DNA of 64,000 nucleotides, from contig JBQMRP010000034.1 in NCBI GenBank assembly GCA_052174455.1, forward strand, positions 124,001 to 188,000, written 5' to 3'. The position numbers and the translations under genes were made by a program. The notes below the pieces were generated by a model. That model saw nothing but the letters and a program-made list of their open reading frames with translations, was not told the DNA's origin and did not search any database. This document shows positions 29,540 to 40,574 of this stretch, in pieces. This DNA is from Arsenophonus sp052174455. Lineage in GTDB: Bacteria > Pseudomonadota > Gammaproteobacteria > Enterobacterales > Enterobacteriaceae. Within the stretch, counting starts at the first letter, position 1. Each line of letters opens with the position of its first letter.

Positions 29540-31462
29540 TTATTCCTCCAGTTGATAAATACGACGAGTGCGAATTTCATCAAGCACTCTTTCTGCAAAT
29601 TCTATAACATTAAATGTTCCCAATTCTTTACCATTACAGGTTCGAACAGATACTTTATTCAAAGCAATTTCTTTATCACCACAAACTAACATATATGGAA
29701 CATGACGCAAACTATGCTCACGAATTTTAAAGCCTATTTTTTCGTTTCTCAAGTCTGCTTTTGCACGAATACCAAAATTATTAAAAATTTTTACTACTTT
29801 TTCTACAAAATTAGATTGTACATCCGTGATATTTATCATAACAATTTGTAATGGCGCTAACCAGGTTGGAAAAAAACCAGCATACTGTTCTGTTAAAATT
29901 CCAATAAAACGTTCAAGTGATCCTAAAACAGCACGATGGATCATTACTGGTACCTGACGTTCATTATTCCTATCTACATAGGAAGCACCTAAACGACCTG
30001 GTAATGAGAAATCTAGCTGTACAGTACCACATTGCCAAGCCCGATCCAAACAATCATACAGAGTAAATTCAATTTTAGGTCCATAAAATGCACCTTCACC
30101 AAATTGATAATTAAATTCAATACCTCCTAGTGCCTTAGCAAGGTCAGCTTCTGCGCGATCCCATTGAGCATCAGTGCCTATTCGTTTTTCTGGTCGAGTT
30201 GATAACTTAACTTCAATTTTTTCAAAGCCAAATGTTGCGTAAACATCATAAATCATTTTAATACAACTTTTAACTTCAGCTAAAATCTGATCTTCAGTGC
30301 AAAAAATATGCGCATCATCTTGGGTAAAACCACGCTCGCGCATCAAACCATGTAAAGCGCCAGATGGCTCATTACGATGACAACTACCAAATTCTGCCAT
30401 ACGCAATGGTAAATCACGATAAGATTTTAAGCCTTGATTAAATATTTGTACATGTCCTGGGCAATTCATTGGTTTTATACAATATTCTCGGTTTTCTGAT
30501 GATGTGGTAAACATGTTCTCTTTATAATTTTCCCAGTGGCCTGTTTTTTCCCAAAGAATACGATCCATCATTAATGGACCTTTTACTTCTTGGTATTGAT
30601 ACTCATTTAATTTACTACGAATAAAGGTTTCCAATTCACGAAATATTACCCAACCATCATTATGCCAAAATGCCATACCCGGTGCTTCTTTCTGCATATG
30701 ATAAAGATCAAGTTGCTTAGCTATCTTACGATGATCTCGTTTAGCCGCTTCTTCTAAACGTAATAAATAAGCAGTTAACTGTTTTTTATTAGCCCAAGCT
30801 GTTCCATAAATCCTTTGTAACATTTTATTATCGCTATTACCGCGCCAATATGCACCAACTACTTTTTGTAATTTGAAGTAATGACAAAAACGCATATTAG
30901 GTACATGCGGCCCATTACACATATCAATATATTCTTCATGATAATAAAGTGCAGGATGATCATCTTTATTAATATTTTCATCCAAAATTTTAACTTTATA
31001 ATCCTCACCTCGAGCAACAAACATATCCCTCGCTTCTTTCCAACTAACTAACTTTTTGATAACATCATAGTTCTTTTCAGCGAGTTCATGCATTCGCTGC
31101 TCAAGTTTTTCTAAATCTTCCTGGGTTAAAGAGTGATCCAGATTAACATCATAATAAAAACCATTTTCAATGATAGGAGCAATTGCCATTTTAGTCGTTG
31201 GCCATAATTGTTTAATCGCATGACCAAGTAAATGGGCGCATGAGTGACGAATAATTCCTAAACCATCGAGAGCTTTACTAGTAATAATAGATAATTGAGA
31301 ATCATTACTAATTACATCACTCGCATCAACAAGTTCAGTATTAACACGAGCAGCTATACAGGCTTTTGCAAGACCTGAACCAATATCATTTGCAATATCC
31401 ATTACTGAAACAGCGTGTTCATATTGACGTTGACTGCCGTCAGGAAGAGTAATAACTGGCAT
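29540..31462 (-). CDS. thrS: Threonyl-tRNA synthetase
   Basis: Charges tRNA-Thr and edits Ser-tRNA-Thr. 640 residues (E. coli 642). TGS domain about 1-61; editing domain with HSCAHLLGHA (the HxxxH pair near 73-77) and CNGPH near 182; catalytic core with MNCPGH (zinc Cys near 334), RNEPSGALHGLMRERGF, TEDQ and AVLGSLERFIGIL; C-terminal anticodon domain about 535-640. An AAGGAT site precedes the ATG. It heads the thrS-infC-rpmI-rplT-pheST-ihfA cluster. A candidate promoter lies in the about 180 bases upstream, before an IS481 relic. Confidence 0.97.
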   Translation of the reverse strand: MPVITLPDGSQRQYEHAVSVMDIANDIGSGLAKACIAARVNTELVDASDVISNDSQLSIITSKALDGLGIIRHSCAHLLGHAIKQLWPTTKMAIAPIIENGFYYDVNLDHSLTQEDLEKLEQRMHELAEKNYDVIKKLVSWKEARDMFVARGEDYKVKILDENINKDDHPALYYHEEYIDMCNGPHVPNMRFCHYFKLQKVVGAYWRGNSDNKMLQRIYGTAWANKKQLTAYLLRLEEAAKRDHRKIAKQLDLYHMQKEAPGMAFWHNDGWVIFRELETFIRSKLNEYQYQEVKGPLMMDRILWEKTGHWENYKENMFTTSSENREYCIKPMNCPGHVQIFNQGLKSYRDLPLRMAEFGSCHRNEPSGALHGLMRERGFTQDDAHIFCTEDQILAEVKSCIKMIYDVYATFGFEKIEVKLSTRPEKRIGTDAQWDRAEADLAKALGGIEFNYQFGEGAFYGPKIEFTLYDCLDRAWQCGTVQLDFSLPGRLGASYVDRNNERQVPVMIHRAVLGSLERFIGILTEQYAGFFPTWLAPLQIVMINITDVQSNFVEKVVKIFNNFGIRAKADLRNEKIGFKIREHSLRHVPYMLVCGDKEIALNKVSVRTCNGKELGTFNVIEFAERVLDEIRTRRIYQLEE

Positions 31463-31649
31463 TTAAAATCCTTAATTTACAATGGATCTATATGCAAGAT
31501 CACATGTATAGAAATATATTTTTTTTTGAAAGTAAGTTAAAAACAATTTTTACATTACCTTATAAGTGATATACGTGATAAAACAACTAAAATAGAGCAA
31601 AAGAAATACATACCTTTACGTTAATACTTAACTATACTTCTCATAATAT

Positions 31650-32640
31650 AGTATGTTTTTTTGAAAAATTCAGATTTAACTTTTAAGTAATCTGAATCTT
31701 TCATAATTGCAATGGAGTTTACTACCTAATACTGATTAGGGTAATTCCTAATTGTACAGCTAAACATAGTGATGTAGAATGATCTCAAGCTCTTGAGCAA
31801 AATTAAAATGATGGCTTTGAAGTGAATCTCCCCCATACACCCATTAAATTAAATCTCTTGATTACACCATTTATTTAAAAATGCATCGGATGAGCTAGAT
31901 TGGTGTTTTATACCAAATTCTATATACATATGGCAAATTCATATTTTTCGGTGGCTGAATGTTTTCACAAATCAAAAACTCTCTATAAATACTCCATGTA
32001 TATCAATTGGATATCCTCAGTTAAAATCACGTAAAAAGAGTGAGTATTGTCCGCAGTCTTAGCCTTATAAAAGCGGAAAAAATTTTTTTAGTACGACACT
32101 TTATAATCTTATATATACAAAAAATAATGTTATGAAGTTTCATTTAGCATTTTCGGAAAACATTTCACATCTACGTACAGCTCTAACTGATCTTGTTGCT
32201 TTCAAACATTTTATAATTTAACTTCGATGTTCTTACCTTACCTCATTTCATGCAATTTTCCACTCTGTATCTGCTGAATAGCAATTCAGGCTAGATCGAG
32301 ATACAAAGTAGTTCATGAACCTGCATACGACTTCCAGTAGATCGGAGAGAGAAAATATTTTTCGCATGAAAAGGGCTATCGGTTTTCTGAATAGGGTGGC
32401 AGCCATCCATCGTCGATAAACAATGAGAAATATGATTGTGATCTCATCAACATTATCTCATTCTTACCCTTTAACAAAGGTAAGTTCAGATATATCACAA
32501 TACTTAGTTAAAGAAATAAGAAACTCTCTGCTTACATGAAGAGAAGGGTTGATTTTAAATATTGTAGTTACCTGATTATGGAGTCTAATCGTTATAATAT
32601 ATTTTACTATCAGCTACATCCTTCAGTAGCTATTTTGCCA
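31650..32640 (-). mobile_element. IS481-family relic 2
   Basis: About 1 kb aligning with the copy in recJ. The minus strand starts with a stretch reading INPSLHVSREFLISLTKYCD then ISEL, the N-terminal helix-turn-helix region, and ends with the diverged C-terminal part near 31700-31830. It is closed by many stops. It lies upstream of thrS and may have displaced the original neighbour. Confidence 0.65.
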
Positions 32641-33344
32641 TAAAACATGCCTGGACAAGAGAGGATCTCTATAATTGGTTTGGCGACCAAGATAATTAAT
32701 AGCCTAATTATCTTAAATGCAGTTTTAATTAAGAATTATATCTTTGATAACAAGAATAAAACGCTAAAAAACAGTGATAAATCATTATTATCTAGATTAA
32801 TCTTTTAATTAATTAACATAATTTAAATTTATTTAAAATAAAAAAGATATTAATCTAAAAATAGATAGTTTAGTTAAATTTTATTTAAGTTGAAGCATTT
32901 TAATTATTCAAAGATAGCGCAGTTCTTGCTGCATTCAGATATTTTGTTTGAATATGTTGATAATTCTTTTGCTGTCAGGTTATCAATTTTATTGATTGTA
33001 ACATGATTATTTTATCAAAAATCAGTAATTAATACATCAGCAGCATTAACATATGCAACAATCGTTGCATATTAAAGTACTTTTGATCAGTAATACTGAT
33101 AAATAATTATCTTAACTAAAATCAATATAAGCGGTTCCTATATCTATATTAATTATAGGATCTTTAAGTTAACTCATGGTAAAATTGCCCTGCTTTATCT
33201 AGTAATTAATACTGTCACGATCAACAGTATAGGGCTTGATATATATCAGTCCCATTGCATAGGATTTATTCATTGCATTATCTAGAAATTAAATCCCACT
33301 TTTATAAGTGTTCTAATTAAATTTTTATTGATAACATGAGTTAT
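32641..33344. other. Unassigned 0.7-kb AT-rich stretch
   Basis: No protein, RNA or repeat was recognised. Divergent rsmC normally lies upstream of holD, so this could be its wreck, but the fragments are too weak to claim. Confidence 0.4.
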
Positions 33345-34208
33345 AATGATTTCTGCTATATGAAGTTTCGGAGATACTGATGTATTCTGCTGATTGATTT
33401 TATGAATAATATCAATATTAAAAATATTGATATTAGAAAAATTCTACTCTACAAGTATTTCAAAACCAAATATAACTTCTGATACATTGCATAAACTCAT
33501 CCGTAATGCTACTAAGAAACTGATAGACACCGCTGTTGAAAATTAGCTCAAATTTATACTGCTAAACATGCTCATTCATCTTGTCTACGGATCCCATCTG
33601 TCGTCTGTAACGATTATTTGCCACAAAGAGCTATTTGATTTTTTTTTTGAAATCCAATGGCAAAGATATTCCCGGCACGCAGAACCAACGCTGTTGGATG
33701 CACAAAGAAGCTAATATAGTGCCTCATCCCTTCCAAAAGGGGATATACTAAAAATTAAGGGTGAGCTGCAGGAGAGGTTCTGGCTAGAAGCCAATCATAA
33801 TACTGCTAACAAAGCTTTATAATTTTTTGTTGGCAAGATTTTCAAGTATCCTGCAGAGATAAAGAAGCTGGAAAATAGCGTGATAAGAGCGGCTATCATT
33901 TTATAGCTTCCCATTAGCGCACTAGGCATAAATAAGATCGACGAATCTAATTTTAATATCAACTTTTTTTTAACAGTGTTAAACTATGAATCTAACACGC
34001 GAAGCACTGTGGTTCGAAAAATAACCCTTTCAATAGTATTTCAAGTATTACTTATCTGCTCATAAAACTAAAAAACCGGTTAATGGAATTAGATTTTTTG
34101 ATCATGATGGTAAACAACGTTCAATTTAAAGATGGAGAATAGATTTATGAAGGATCAGAATGGAAAGTGCCTGATTACTATGAGTAGATTTATTAATAAC
34201 TTAAAAAT
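33345..34208 (+). mobile_element. IS256-family relic D, internally deleted
   Basis: Plus-strand copy with both ends but missing roughly 0.5 kb in the middle. The N-terminal part (33345-33650) runs directly into the second half (33660 on), where a degenerate FATVRL-like region is visible near 33960. A perfect 13-bp inverted repeat at 33407-33435 lies inside the relic. It ends at a TTATTAATAACTT block shared with other right ends. Confidence 0.6.
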
Positions 34209-35000
34209 TCAACCTAGTGCGTTTCTGACTCTTATAATCATATTTAATCGCAACCAGCTCACTTGTGTCATTGCGCGGTGATGTCAATAATGAAAAGCAA
34301 AAAATTTATCAGATACCTGATAGACGGTCCCTGCCTTCAGAAAAGAAATAAACGTAACGCACATCTCTTAAATTACACAGTTATCATTATAAATTCTTTT
34401 TAAACCATTGTTATTTTAGTCTCCTGATGATCCTGCATAGGAAGAGAGTATGCCTTTTTACTAAAAAATCGCCTCAGGACTTCTTCGTAAAAATCTCCGG
34501 TGGGATGTCTAATAGTTACCCAACCATGCTAGCAACTCTTAACTGTTTTGTACCAATTTGGATAAGTTAGTAACAACGATTTGTTTAAACATATTTTGTC
34601 GCCGTTAAAATATCCTGATCTTAGGTATTTTAAATACTAATATCATCCATAGCAGTTTGTGTATAGTTTTTTTTGGGCAAACAACTATTACAGATGACGG
34701 TTTGATGCCCATCGATAAAGCAGCGTCAGCATCTTGTTACAGTCATGGCTTCAAAGTAGAGGTTAATCCTCAAATAGCAGTTCTATCAGCTTCATGACAG
34801 TATTACGGATGAATTCATGCAAAGAATTAGAATAACATCTTATTTCTCGGATATCTTATAGGCTAGAATTTTCATGGCATATTATTTCTCTGTTGTTGAA
34901 ATGAATCATAAAATAAATCAGCAGGAATACGCTACATCTCCGAAATTCCATATATCAGAAATTAGTATAACTCTAGTTGTTATTTGCTATTTAGTGATCA
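34209..35000 (-). mobile_element. IS256-family relic E, 5' part
   Basis: Minus-strand remnant holding only the N-terminal 0.8 kb; it begins abruptly where relic D ends, so D probably inserted into it or recombination removed its other half. The shared blocks AGCAACTCTTAACTG and AATAAATCAGCAGGAATACG are present. Confidence 0.6.
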
Positions 35001-35191
35001 TATTGTTTATTGATAACTTAATAAGTTATATATTTATCTTCTTTAATTTTCAGTCTATATTTATCAAATAAATACAATTAGAGAGAAATAGTAATTACAT
35101 TTATATTTCTATGTCTTGCAATGACATTATTTTGATTTATATAGATCTATTTTGTAAAGTAGAATTGTTTATGTGATTCTGGAGCAGTTTG

Positions 35192-35608
35192 ATGACGATC
35201 AGAGATCAATTACTAAAGCATATGGGAATTGTACAATGGAAATTACGCGATCCAACGGTACTACGTGGTGAACATGCCGGGTATATTACTAATTCTACCA
35301 AATTAGTTATCATTGCTGATGAGCGCATTGATCTAGGTAACATTTTTATCAAAGATATTTTACGATCAATGATGATAGACAGTCATCAGGTATGTTGTTT
35401 ATTAACTAAAGAGATATCACTGTTACCAACAGTGCTTCTTTGTCCTTGTTGGATCCTAGGAAAAGAATTACCTATTAATTCTAAAAAATGGGTCATTCAT
35501 ACTTTACCATTAAAAAAAATTTATTTTAATCCTCAATTAAAACGCGATTTGTGGATGAAAATATGTCAGCATGAAAATAATTTTCAATTTAAAAATAAAC
35601 TGATTTAA
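35192..35608 (+). CDS. holD: DNA polymerase III psi subunit HolD
   Basis: HolD links the clamp loader with chi (HolC) and SSB at the replication fork. 138 residues (E. coli 137). Similarity is low but runs through the protein: RDQLLKHMGIVQWKLRDPTVLRGE at the N-terminus against the E. coli form RDWQLQQLGITQWSL, LVIIADE, a conserved SMMIDSHQV region and a WILG motif near 90, ending MKICQHENNF. I chose ATG 35192, seven bases after GGAG; a TTG one codon earlier is less likely. The usual downstream rimI is replaced by an IS256 relic. Confidence 0.78.
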   Translation: MTIRDQLLKHMGIVQWKLRDPTVLRGEHAGYITNSTKLVIIADERIDLGNIFIKDILRSMMIDSHQVCCLLTKEISLLPTVLLCPCWILGKELPINSKKWVIHTLPLKKIYFNPQLKRDLWMKICQHENNFQFKNKLI

Positions 35609-35649
35609 TCCCATTTTTGTTATTGAAAAAAAGTATACTTATTTCTAGT

Positions 35650-37055
35650 CTATAAAGTTTTTGAGATGGGTCTGGCGTACCTGCAGATTAATTTGATAAA
35701 TGATTTCAACAACAGAAATTAATATGCCATGAAAACTCTAGCCTATAAGTATCTATAAATAAGATATTATTCTGATAATTGCATGAACTCATCCGTAATA
35801 CTTCCAGGAAGCTGATAGAACTGCTATTTGAGGATTAAGCTCTACTTTGAAGCCATGACTGTAACAAGATGCTGACACTGCTTTATCGATGGGCATCAAA
35901 CCGTCATCTGTAATAGTTATTTCCCACAACGAATCATATAAACTACTATTAGCGATATTGAGATTAAAGTGTTTAAGGTTAAAATAGGAATCGCAGTAGA
36001 AACGAAATATGTTTCTAAAACTCTTTACTACCGCTTTATCTAAAGCGTAAAAAAAAAGCAGCGAAGAGTTACACCATGGCTGGTAGCTGTTATGCATCTA
36101 AACCAGAGATTTTTACAAAGCTCTGAGGCGCCTTTTGGTGAAAAGCACATACTCTCTCCAGTACCGTAACAGACTGAAACAGTAATAATTTAAAGAGTAT
36201 AGATAATAGCGGATCCGAGATTTAAGCGATACACATTACATTTATCTCTAAGCCGATGATATATACCGCCTGTCAGGAAAGCTGATAGCCTTTGCCTATT
36301 AGTTATTATTGACATAATTGCATGGACATAAGAAAATCCTTCCAGTTGAAGATGCTTATCGAGAGTCAGAAACAATCTGAACAAAACTTCTTAATTGCCT
36401 ATAGTATAGGACTTTACTATATCTCACAGTGAGCGCCACTTATGGGAAACTCTGCCATTAGTTTTTATAATACAATAGCAAAAATATCTCTGGGTGCGCA
36501 GCATTAATATTATTGGGTATATAAAATAGTTAATGCACTGATTTTAATTCATAAAGGCATGCAATACCGAAGTTAAGGTGAGCCGGGGGATACTCTGCTT
36601 AGCAGAGAGCTGTGATGTCGCTGATAAAGCTTTTTATATTTTGTTGGCAAGGTTTTTAACGAAGTTGTATGTATCCTGCAGCGATAAGTATACTGGAGAA
36701 AAATCTAAAGAACTGTTAGCATCTTATTACTTCTCATCAGCACATCGGACATTAATAAAAATACCTAATCTGATTAAATCGGCTTTTACGACAGGGTGAA
36801 GCTGGCTATGAAGCCGATGTCAAAGCATATTGGTTCGAGAAAAGCAACCCCTTTCAATGATACTGAAGCTACTTCCGTCTGCTCAGAGAAACTGAAACCA
36901 GATAAGGATATTTTAGATGCTGACCCCTGTGGTTGTAAAAAAAGTTCAATTTAAGGATGGAGAATAGATTTACGAAGTATCAGAGTGAAACGTAGTTTGA
37001 CCTTTTCATCACCAAATTTTCTAATAACTCTTGCCATATCCGTTATCAAATAAAA
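35650..37055 (+). mobile_element. IS256-family relic F
   Basis: Plus-strand, nearly full length. A stretch near 36730 reads ASYYFSSAHRTLIKIPNLIK, the region before the FATVR motif; near 36940 comes KVQFKDGE-like sequence. Several stops and shifts are present. It follows holD by about 45 bases. Confidence 0.7.
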
Positions 37056-37274
37056 TTTATACTCAATAGTAATTTTATCAGCATCTAAAATACGTTAACT
37101 CAGTCTCATTTTTATGAGAAATTATTTACTTTTAACATAAAACAGTTTAAATTATGTTTAGTGTATAAATGCAACTTTAAACTCTTATTTAAAATTTATA
37201 AAATATATATAAAAAATACTAAAAACTATAACAACCATCAAATCAACTACTTTTCTTATTATTTACATTGGGCA

Positions 37275-38400
37275 TAAATTAATCGCTCATTTTATGAGCA
37301 CATATTCTAACATATGTACCCCACCGTAATTAAAAATATTTTTAATATAAGTCATAAGATTTATGGTAAACAAAGAGAAGTTTTCTTTAATACCATTTGC
37401 CTATCTGCTATTAATATTGATAATGTTTTATCTTTGATTACTGGCTGCTAGTATAAATGGCAAAAACATACCAGTCTAAATATAAAACTTGAACATTATT
37501 TAATTGCAGATTAATTTTATTAAATACCATATATGAACTATTTCAATCTAGAAAAAAAAATCATTGAACGCCGTCTTAGGACTAAAGCTTTTTCGATGCT
37601 GACTGATATTTCTGTTAACCGTAAAAATAAATTTTTCAAATAATAACGTATCAGAGGGTACAAAGATTTAGATCACTTCAAAGTAACTAAAAGATACTAT
37701 ACAATGAAACAATCATCACTTTCAATTTCTTACAGAAATGATAATGGGGTTGTCAATTTTCAACCTGAATAATTAGCTACAGAATAATAAAATCTAACTA
37801 ATCAAAAAATTTGCAAATATGCATTAACCGATGCACTTAATATCAAAAATCACTTTATTTCTATAAAGAAATAATAAAAAAAGAAAATGTATAAAACCTA
37901 TTTATATAGATATAAAAAGTATGATATCCTAAAATTATTAAAAACCTTGTTCTTGTAGTGATTACTACCGTTAATTCAATATACTAGTAACAGTAATTTC
38001 AGCTGGTATTACCTTAATCGCCGATGATAAGTATCTTAAAATTTACATCAACAACAACATAAAGCACCAGTAAGCTGACTACATGCCATAGAACATGATA
38101 GATATTATGCTTTTATTAATGAATGAAGTAAAAAAGATAAATTAACTAATTTACCTGTAGCTTCAGTGTCGTCTGGTGTAATAATCTAACAGGACAAGAT
38201 AAACTATAAGAACAGTGTTATAATACCAATAACTAATTATGTAGCTAACTTATCAAAAGTAAGAGAGCAGATTAATATTGAAATATTCATTATTAATTCT
38301 AGTATCGTTACCAGGTAAACTTTATAAAAGTTTACTAAACAAAAATTGTTTGCTATTGGCGTAAATATCATTCATATTCATTATGAATGTTTTATTCTAT
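37275..38400 (+). pseudogene. hmp: hmp pseudogene
   Basis: Flavohaemoglobin (NO dioxygenase), dead. In order on the plus strand, joined across frames: GKQREVFFNTICLSAININN (37360-37430), YKDLDHFKVTKR near 37660, VVNFQPE near 37750, KYALTDALNIKNHFISIKKE near 37820 and VTVISAGITLIA near 37990, followed by a weak HDRYYAFINEV-like stretch near 38090. Its place next to glnB and divergent from it is the enterobacterial order. Many stops. Confidence 0.72.
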
Positions 38401-38539
38401 ATAATGTTATTGAGGGAACGAACAATAAGTATTTTAACTCTCGTTAAAACTTAAGTAAGCAATAAAAGATAGGATAGAAAGTTCAGATTCCATATCAATT
38501 TTTTTGTAACCTCTAACAATCTATTACTATTTAAAATCA

Positions 38540-38890
38540 AATACTCCTTAATCCTACTTATCATTTTGAACATCGATCACATGATCAATATCATGATCAA
38601 AGATTTTACCATCACTAATTTTCTCCGTTTCTGGTAGGTCTACATTATCGTTTCAAAATAATTGACTATAATATAGTCTGTAACAACAATTTCAAATTTT
38701 ACTTTTGGCAAAAAATTAACCTTGTATTCTAAGGTCACAATAAAGTTCTATATGACCTATTTTAACTTCTAAACCCTTTTACTTCCTTTATTGTCAATTC
38801 CAGTTATGCTAATATTTTTAAAAGTTCTCATACATCATTTAAATTAAATAGTTTGATAATTGCATCAATTTTTTCATTAAATTATCCTAA
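38540..38890 (-). pseudogene. glnB: glnB pseudogene
   Basis: Nitrogen regulatory protein PII, dead. Minus-strand start KKIDAIIKLFNLNDV (38840-38890), then ELTIKEVKGF and PKVKFEIVV-like fragments, and DGKIFDHDIDHVIDVQ near 38590, matching DGKIFVFDVARVIRI. Frameshifts and stops occur in between, including the region of the uridylylation loop. It sits right after nadE. Confidence 0.82.
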
Positions 38891-38892
38891 TA

Positions 38893-40515
38893 TTACCAAT
38901 TTTTACGACCAAAAGCCGAAGTAATTGGGTAACGCCTATCTTTATTAAAATTTCGAATTGTAATACGCGGACCTATTGGTGCCTGACGTCGTTTATATTC
39001 ATTAATATCAACTAATTTGATCACTTTACGTACGATTAGTTCATCAAATCCAGCCGCAACTAATTCACTAACTGATTTATCTTGTTCAATATAACCTTCC
39101 AGAATTGCATCCAGTACAGGATAAGGAGGTAAATTGTCCTGATCACATTGTCCTGGCGCTAATTCAGCAGAAGGAGGCCGCTCTATTACGTGCTGAGGAA
39201 TAATTGGTGAAATCGTATTACTATATTTTGCTAGCTCAAATACTAGCATCTTTGGTACATCTTTAAGTACCGAAAAACCGCCAGCCATATCACCATACAG
39301 AGTAGTATAACCTACTGCGGATTCACTTTTATTATTGGTTGTTAATACTAAACGGCCACGCTTATTTGATATTGCCATCAGAATGATAGCCCGACAACGA
39401 GCCTGTAAATTTTCTTCAGTTGTATCGATAGCCATGCCTGTAAATAATGGAGATAAACTAGTTATAAATGCATCGTACATAGCTTCAATAGATACTATCG
39501 CAAATTCAATACCTAACAATGATGCCTGCTCTCTGGCATCATGAATGCTTATTTCAGCTGTATATTTAAATGGCATAATCACGGCCTGCACTTTATCTTT
39601 TCCTAAAGCATCTACTGCAATAGCCAAGGTTAAAGCTGAATCAATTCCGCCTGATAATCCTAAAATAACACCAGAAAATCCATTTTTATTAATATAATCA
39701 CGAGTTGCCATGACTAATGCTTCATAAACCTGAGCGATGGATGATAAAGTCTTTACTATATTATCCACTGACAACGGTTCAACATCATTAAATTTACATA
39801 TGGTAACTTGCTCAGCAAATTGCACTAAATAATGCGTTACTTTACCCTTACTATTAAATACTTTTGACCCTCCATCAAATATTAGTTCATCTTGTCCACC
39901 AACCTGATTTAAATAGACAATTGGCAATTGAGTTCTTTGGCAATGGGATTTTAACAATGTTGAACGAATGTGTGGTTTATCACGATTATAAGGTGAAGCA
40001 TTAATGATAATTAAAACATCTGCACTTTTAGCTTTAATTGCATCAACTGGTTCATCAAACCAAACGTCTTCACAAATTAAAAAACCTAACTTATAATCTT
40101 TAAAAGATATTACACAAGTTTCATTAGCTGAATGAAAATAGCGTTGTTCATCAAAAACGCCATAATTAGGCAATTGTTGCTTAAAATATTGCGCCACTTT
40201 CTTACCTTGCCAGAAAAATGATAATGCATTATAACATTTTCTACTTTGCCAGCATGGATGACCAACGACAATGGCAATATTTTGACTAGCGTCTTTCAGA
40301 CGATCAAGCTGTTTAATACAGCGTTGATAAAAATCCAGCCGAAAAAGTAAATCCTCCGGCGGATACCCAGTTAAAGCTAATTCCGAAAACAGGATAAGAT
40401 CTGCTCCCTGTAACTGTTGAACCTTAGCTTCTTTCAACATGCGTTCACAGTTGCCTTCAATATCACCTACCAACCAATTTAATTGTGCTAGTGCAATATT
40501 CAGCGTTCGATTCAT
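38893..40515 (-). CDS. nadE: Glutamine-dependent NAD+ synthetase
   Basis: Last step of NAD synthesis: amidates nicotinate adenine dinucleotide using glutamine-derived ammonia. 540 residues. The N-terminal nitrilase-type glutaminase (about 1-260) shows the triad Glu45 (FSELALTGYPPEDL), Lys112 (YFKQQLPNYGVF) and Cys148 (LICEDVWF). The C-terminal synthetase has the P-loop LSGGIDSALT at 287-296 and TTNNKSESAVGYTTLYGDMAGG further on. This is the long form, unlike the short E. coli NadE. It lies between glrR and glnB pseudogenes and is intact, suggesting a strict need for NAD. Confidence 0.96.
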   Translation of the reverse strand: MNRTLNIALAQLNWLVGDIEGNCERMLKEAKVQQLQGADLILFSELALTGYPPEDLLFRLDFYQRCIKQLDRLKDASQNIAIVVGHPCWQSRKCYNALSFFWQGKKVAQYFKQQLPNYGVFDEQRYFHSANETCVISFKDYKLGFLICEDVWFDEPVDAIKAKSADVLIIINASPYNRDKPHIRSTLLKSHCQRTQLPIVYLNQVGGQDELIFDGGSKVFNSKGKVTHYLVQFAEQVTICKFNDVEPLSVDNIVKTLSSIAQVYEALVMATRDYINKNGFSGVILGLSGGIDSALTLAIAVDALGKDKVQAVIMPFKYTAEISIHDAREQASLLGIEFAIVSIEAMYDAFITSLSPLFTGMAIDTTEENLQARCRAIILMAISNKRGRLVLTTNNKSESAVGYTTLYGDMAGGFSVLKDVPKMLVFELAKYSNTISPIIPQHVIERPPSAELAPGQCDQDNLPPYPVLDAILEGYIEQDKSVSELVAAGFDELIVRKVIKLVDINEYKRRQAPIGPRITIRNFNKDRRYPITSAFGRKNW

Positions 40516-40574
40516 AAAATTCCATTCTCCAGAGATAATAAAAATTATTCTTTAAATTATTAGTATAAAGTTTA

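Noticed and set aside
36578..36799. 73-codon plus-strand frame with ATG-like start
   Set aside because: It is the C-terminal transposase region of an IS256 relic.
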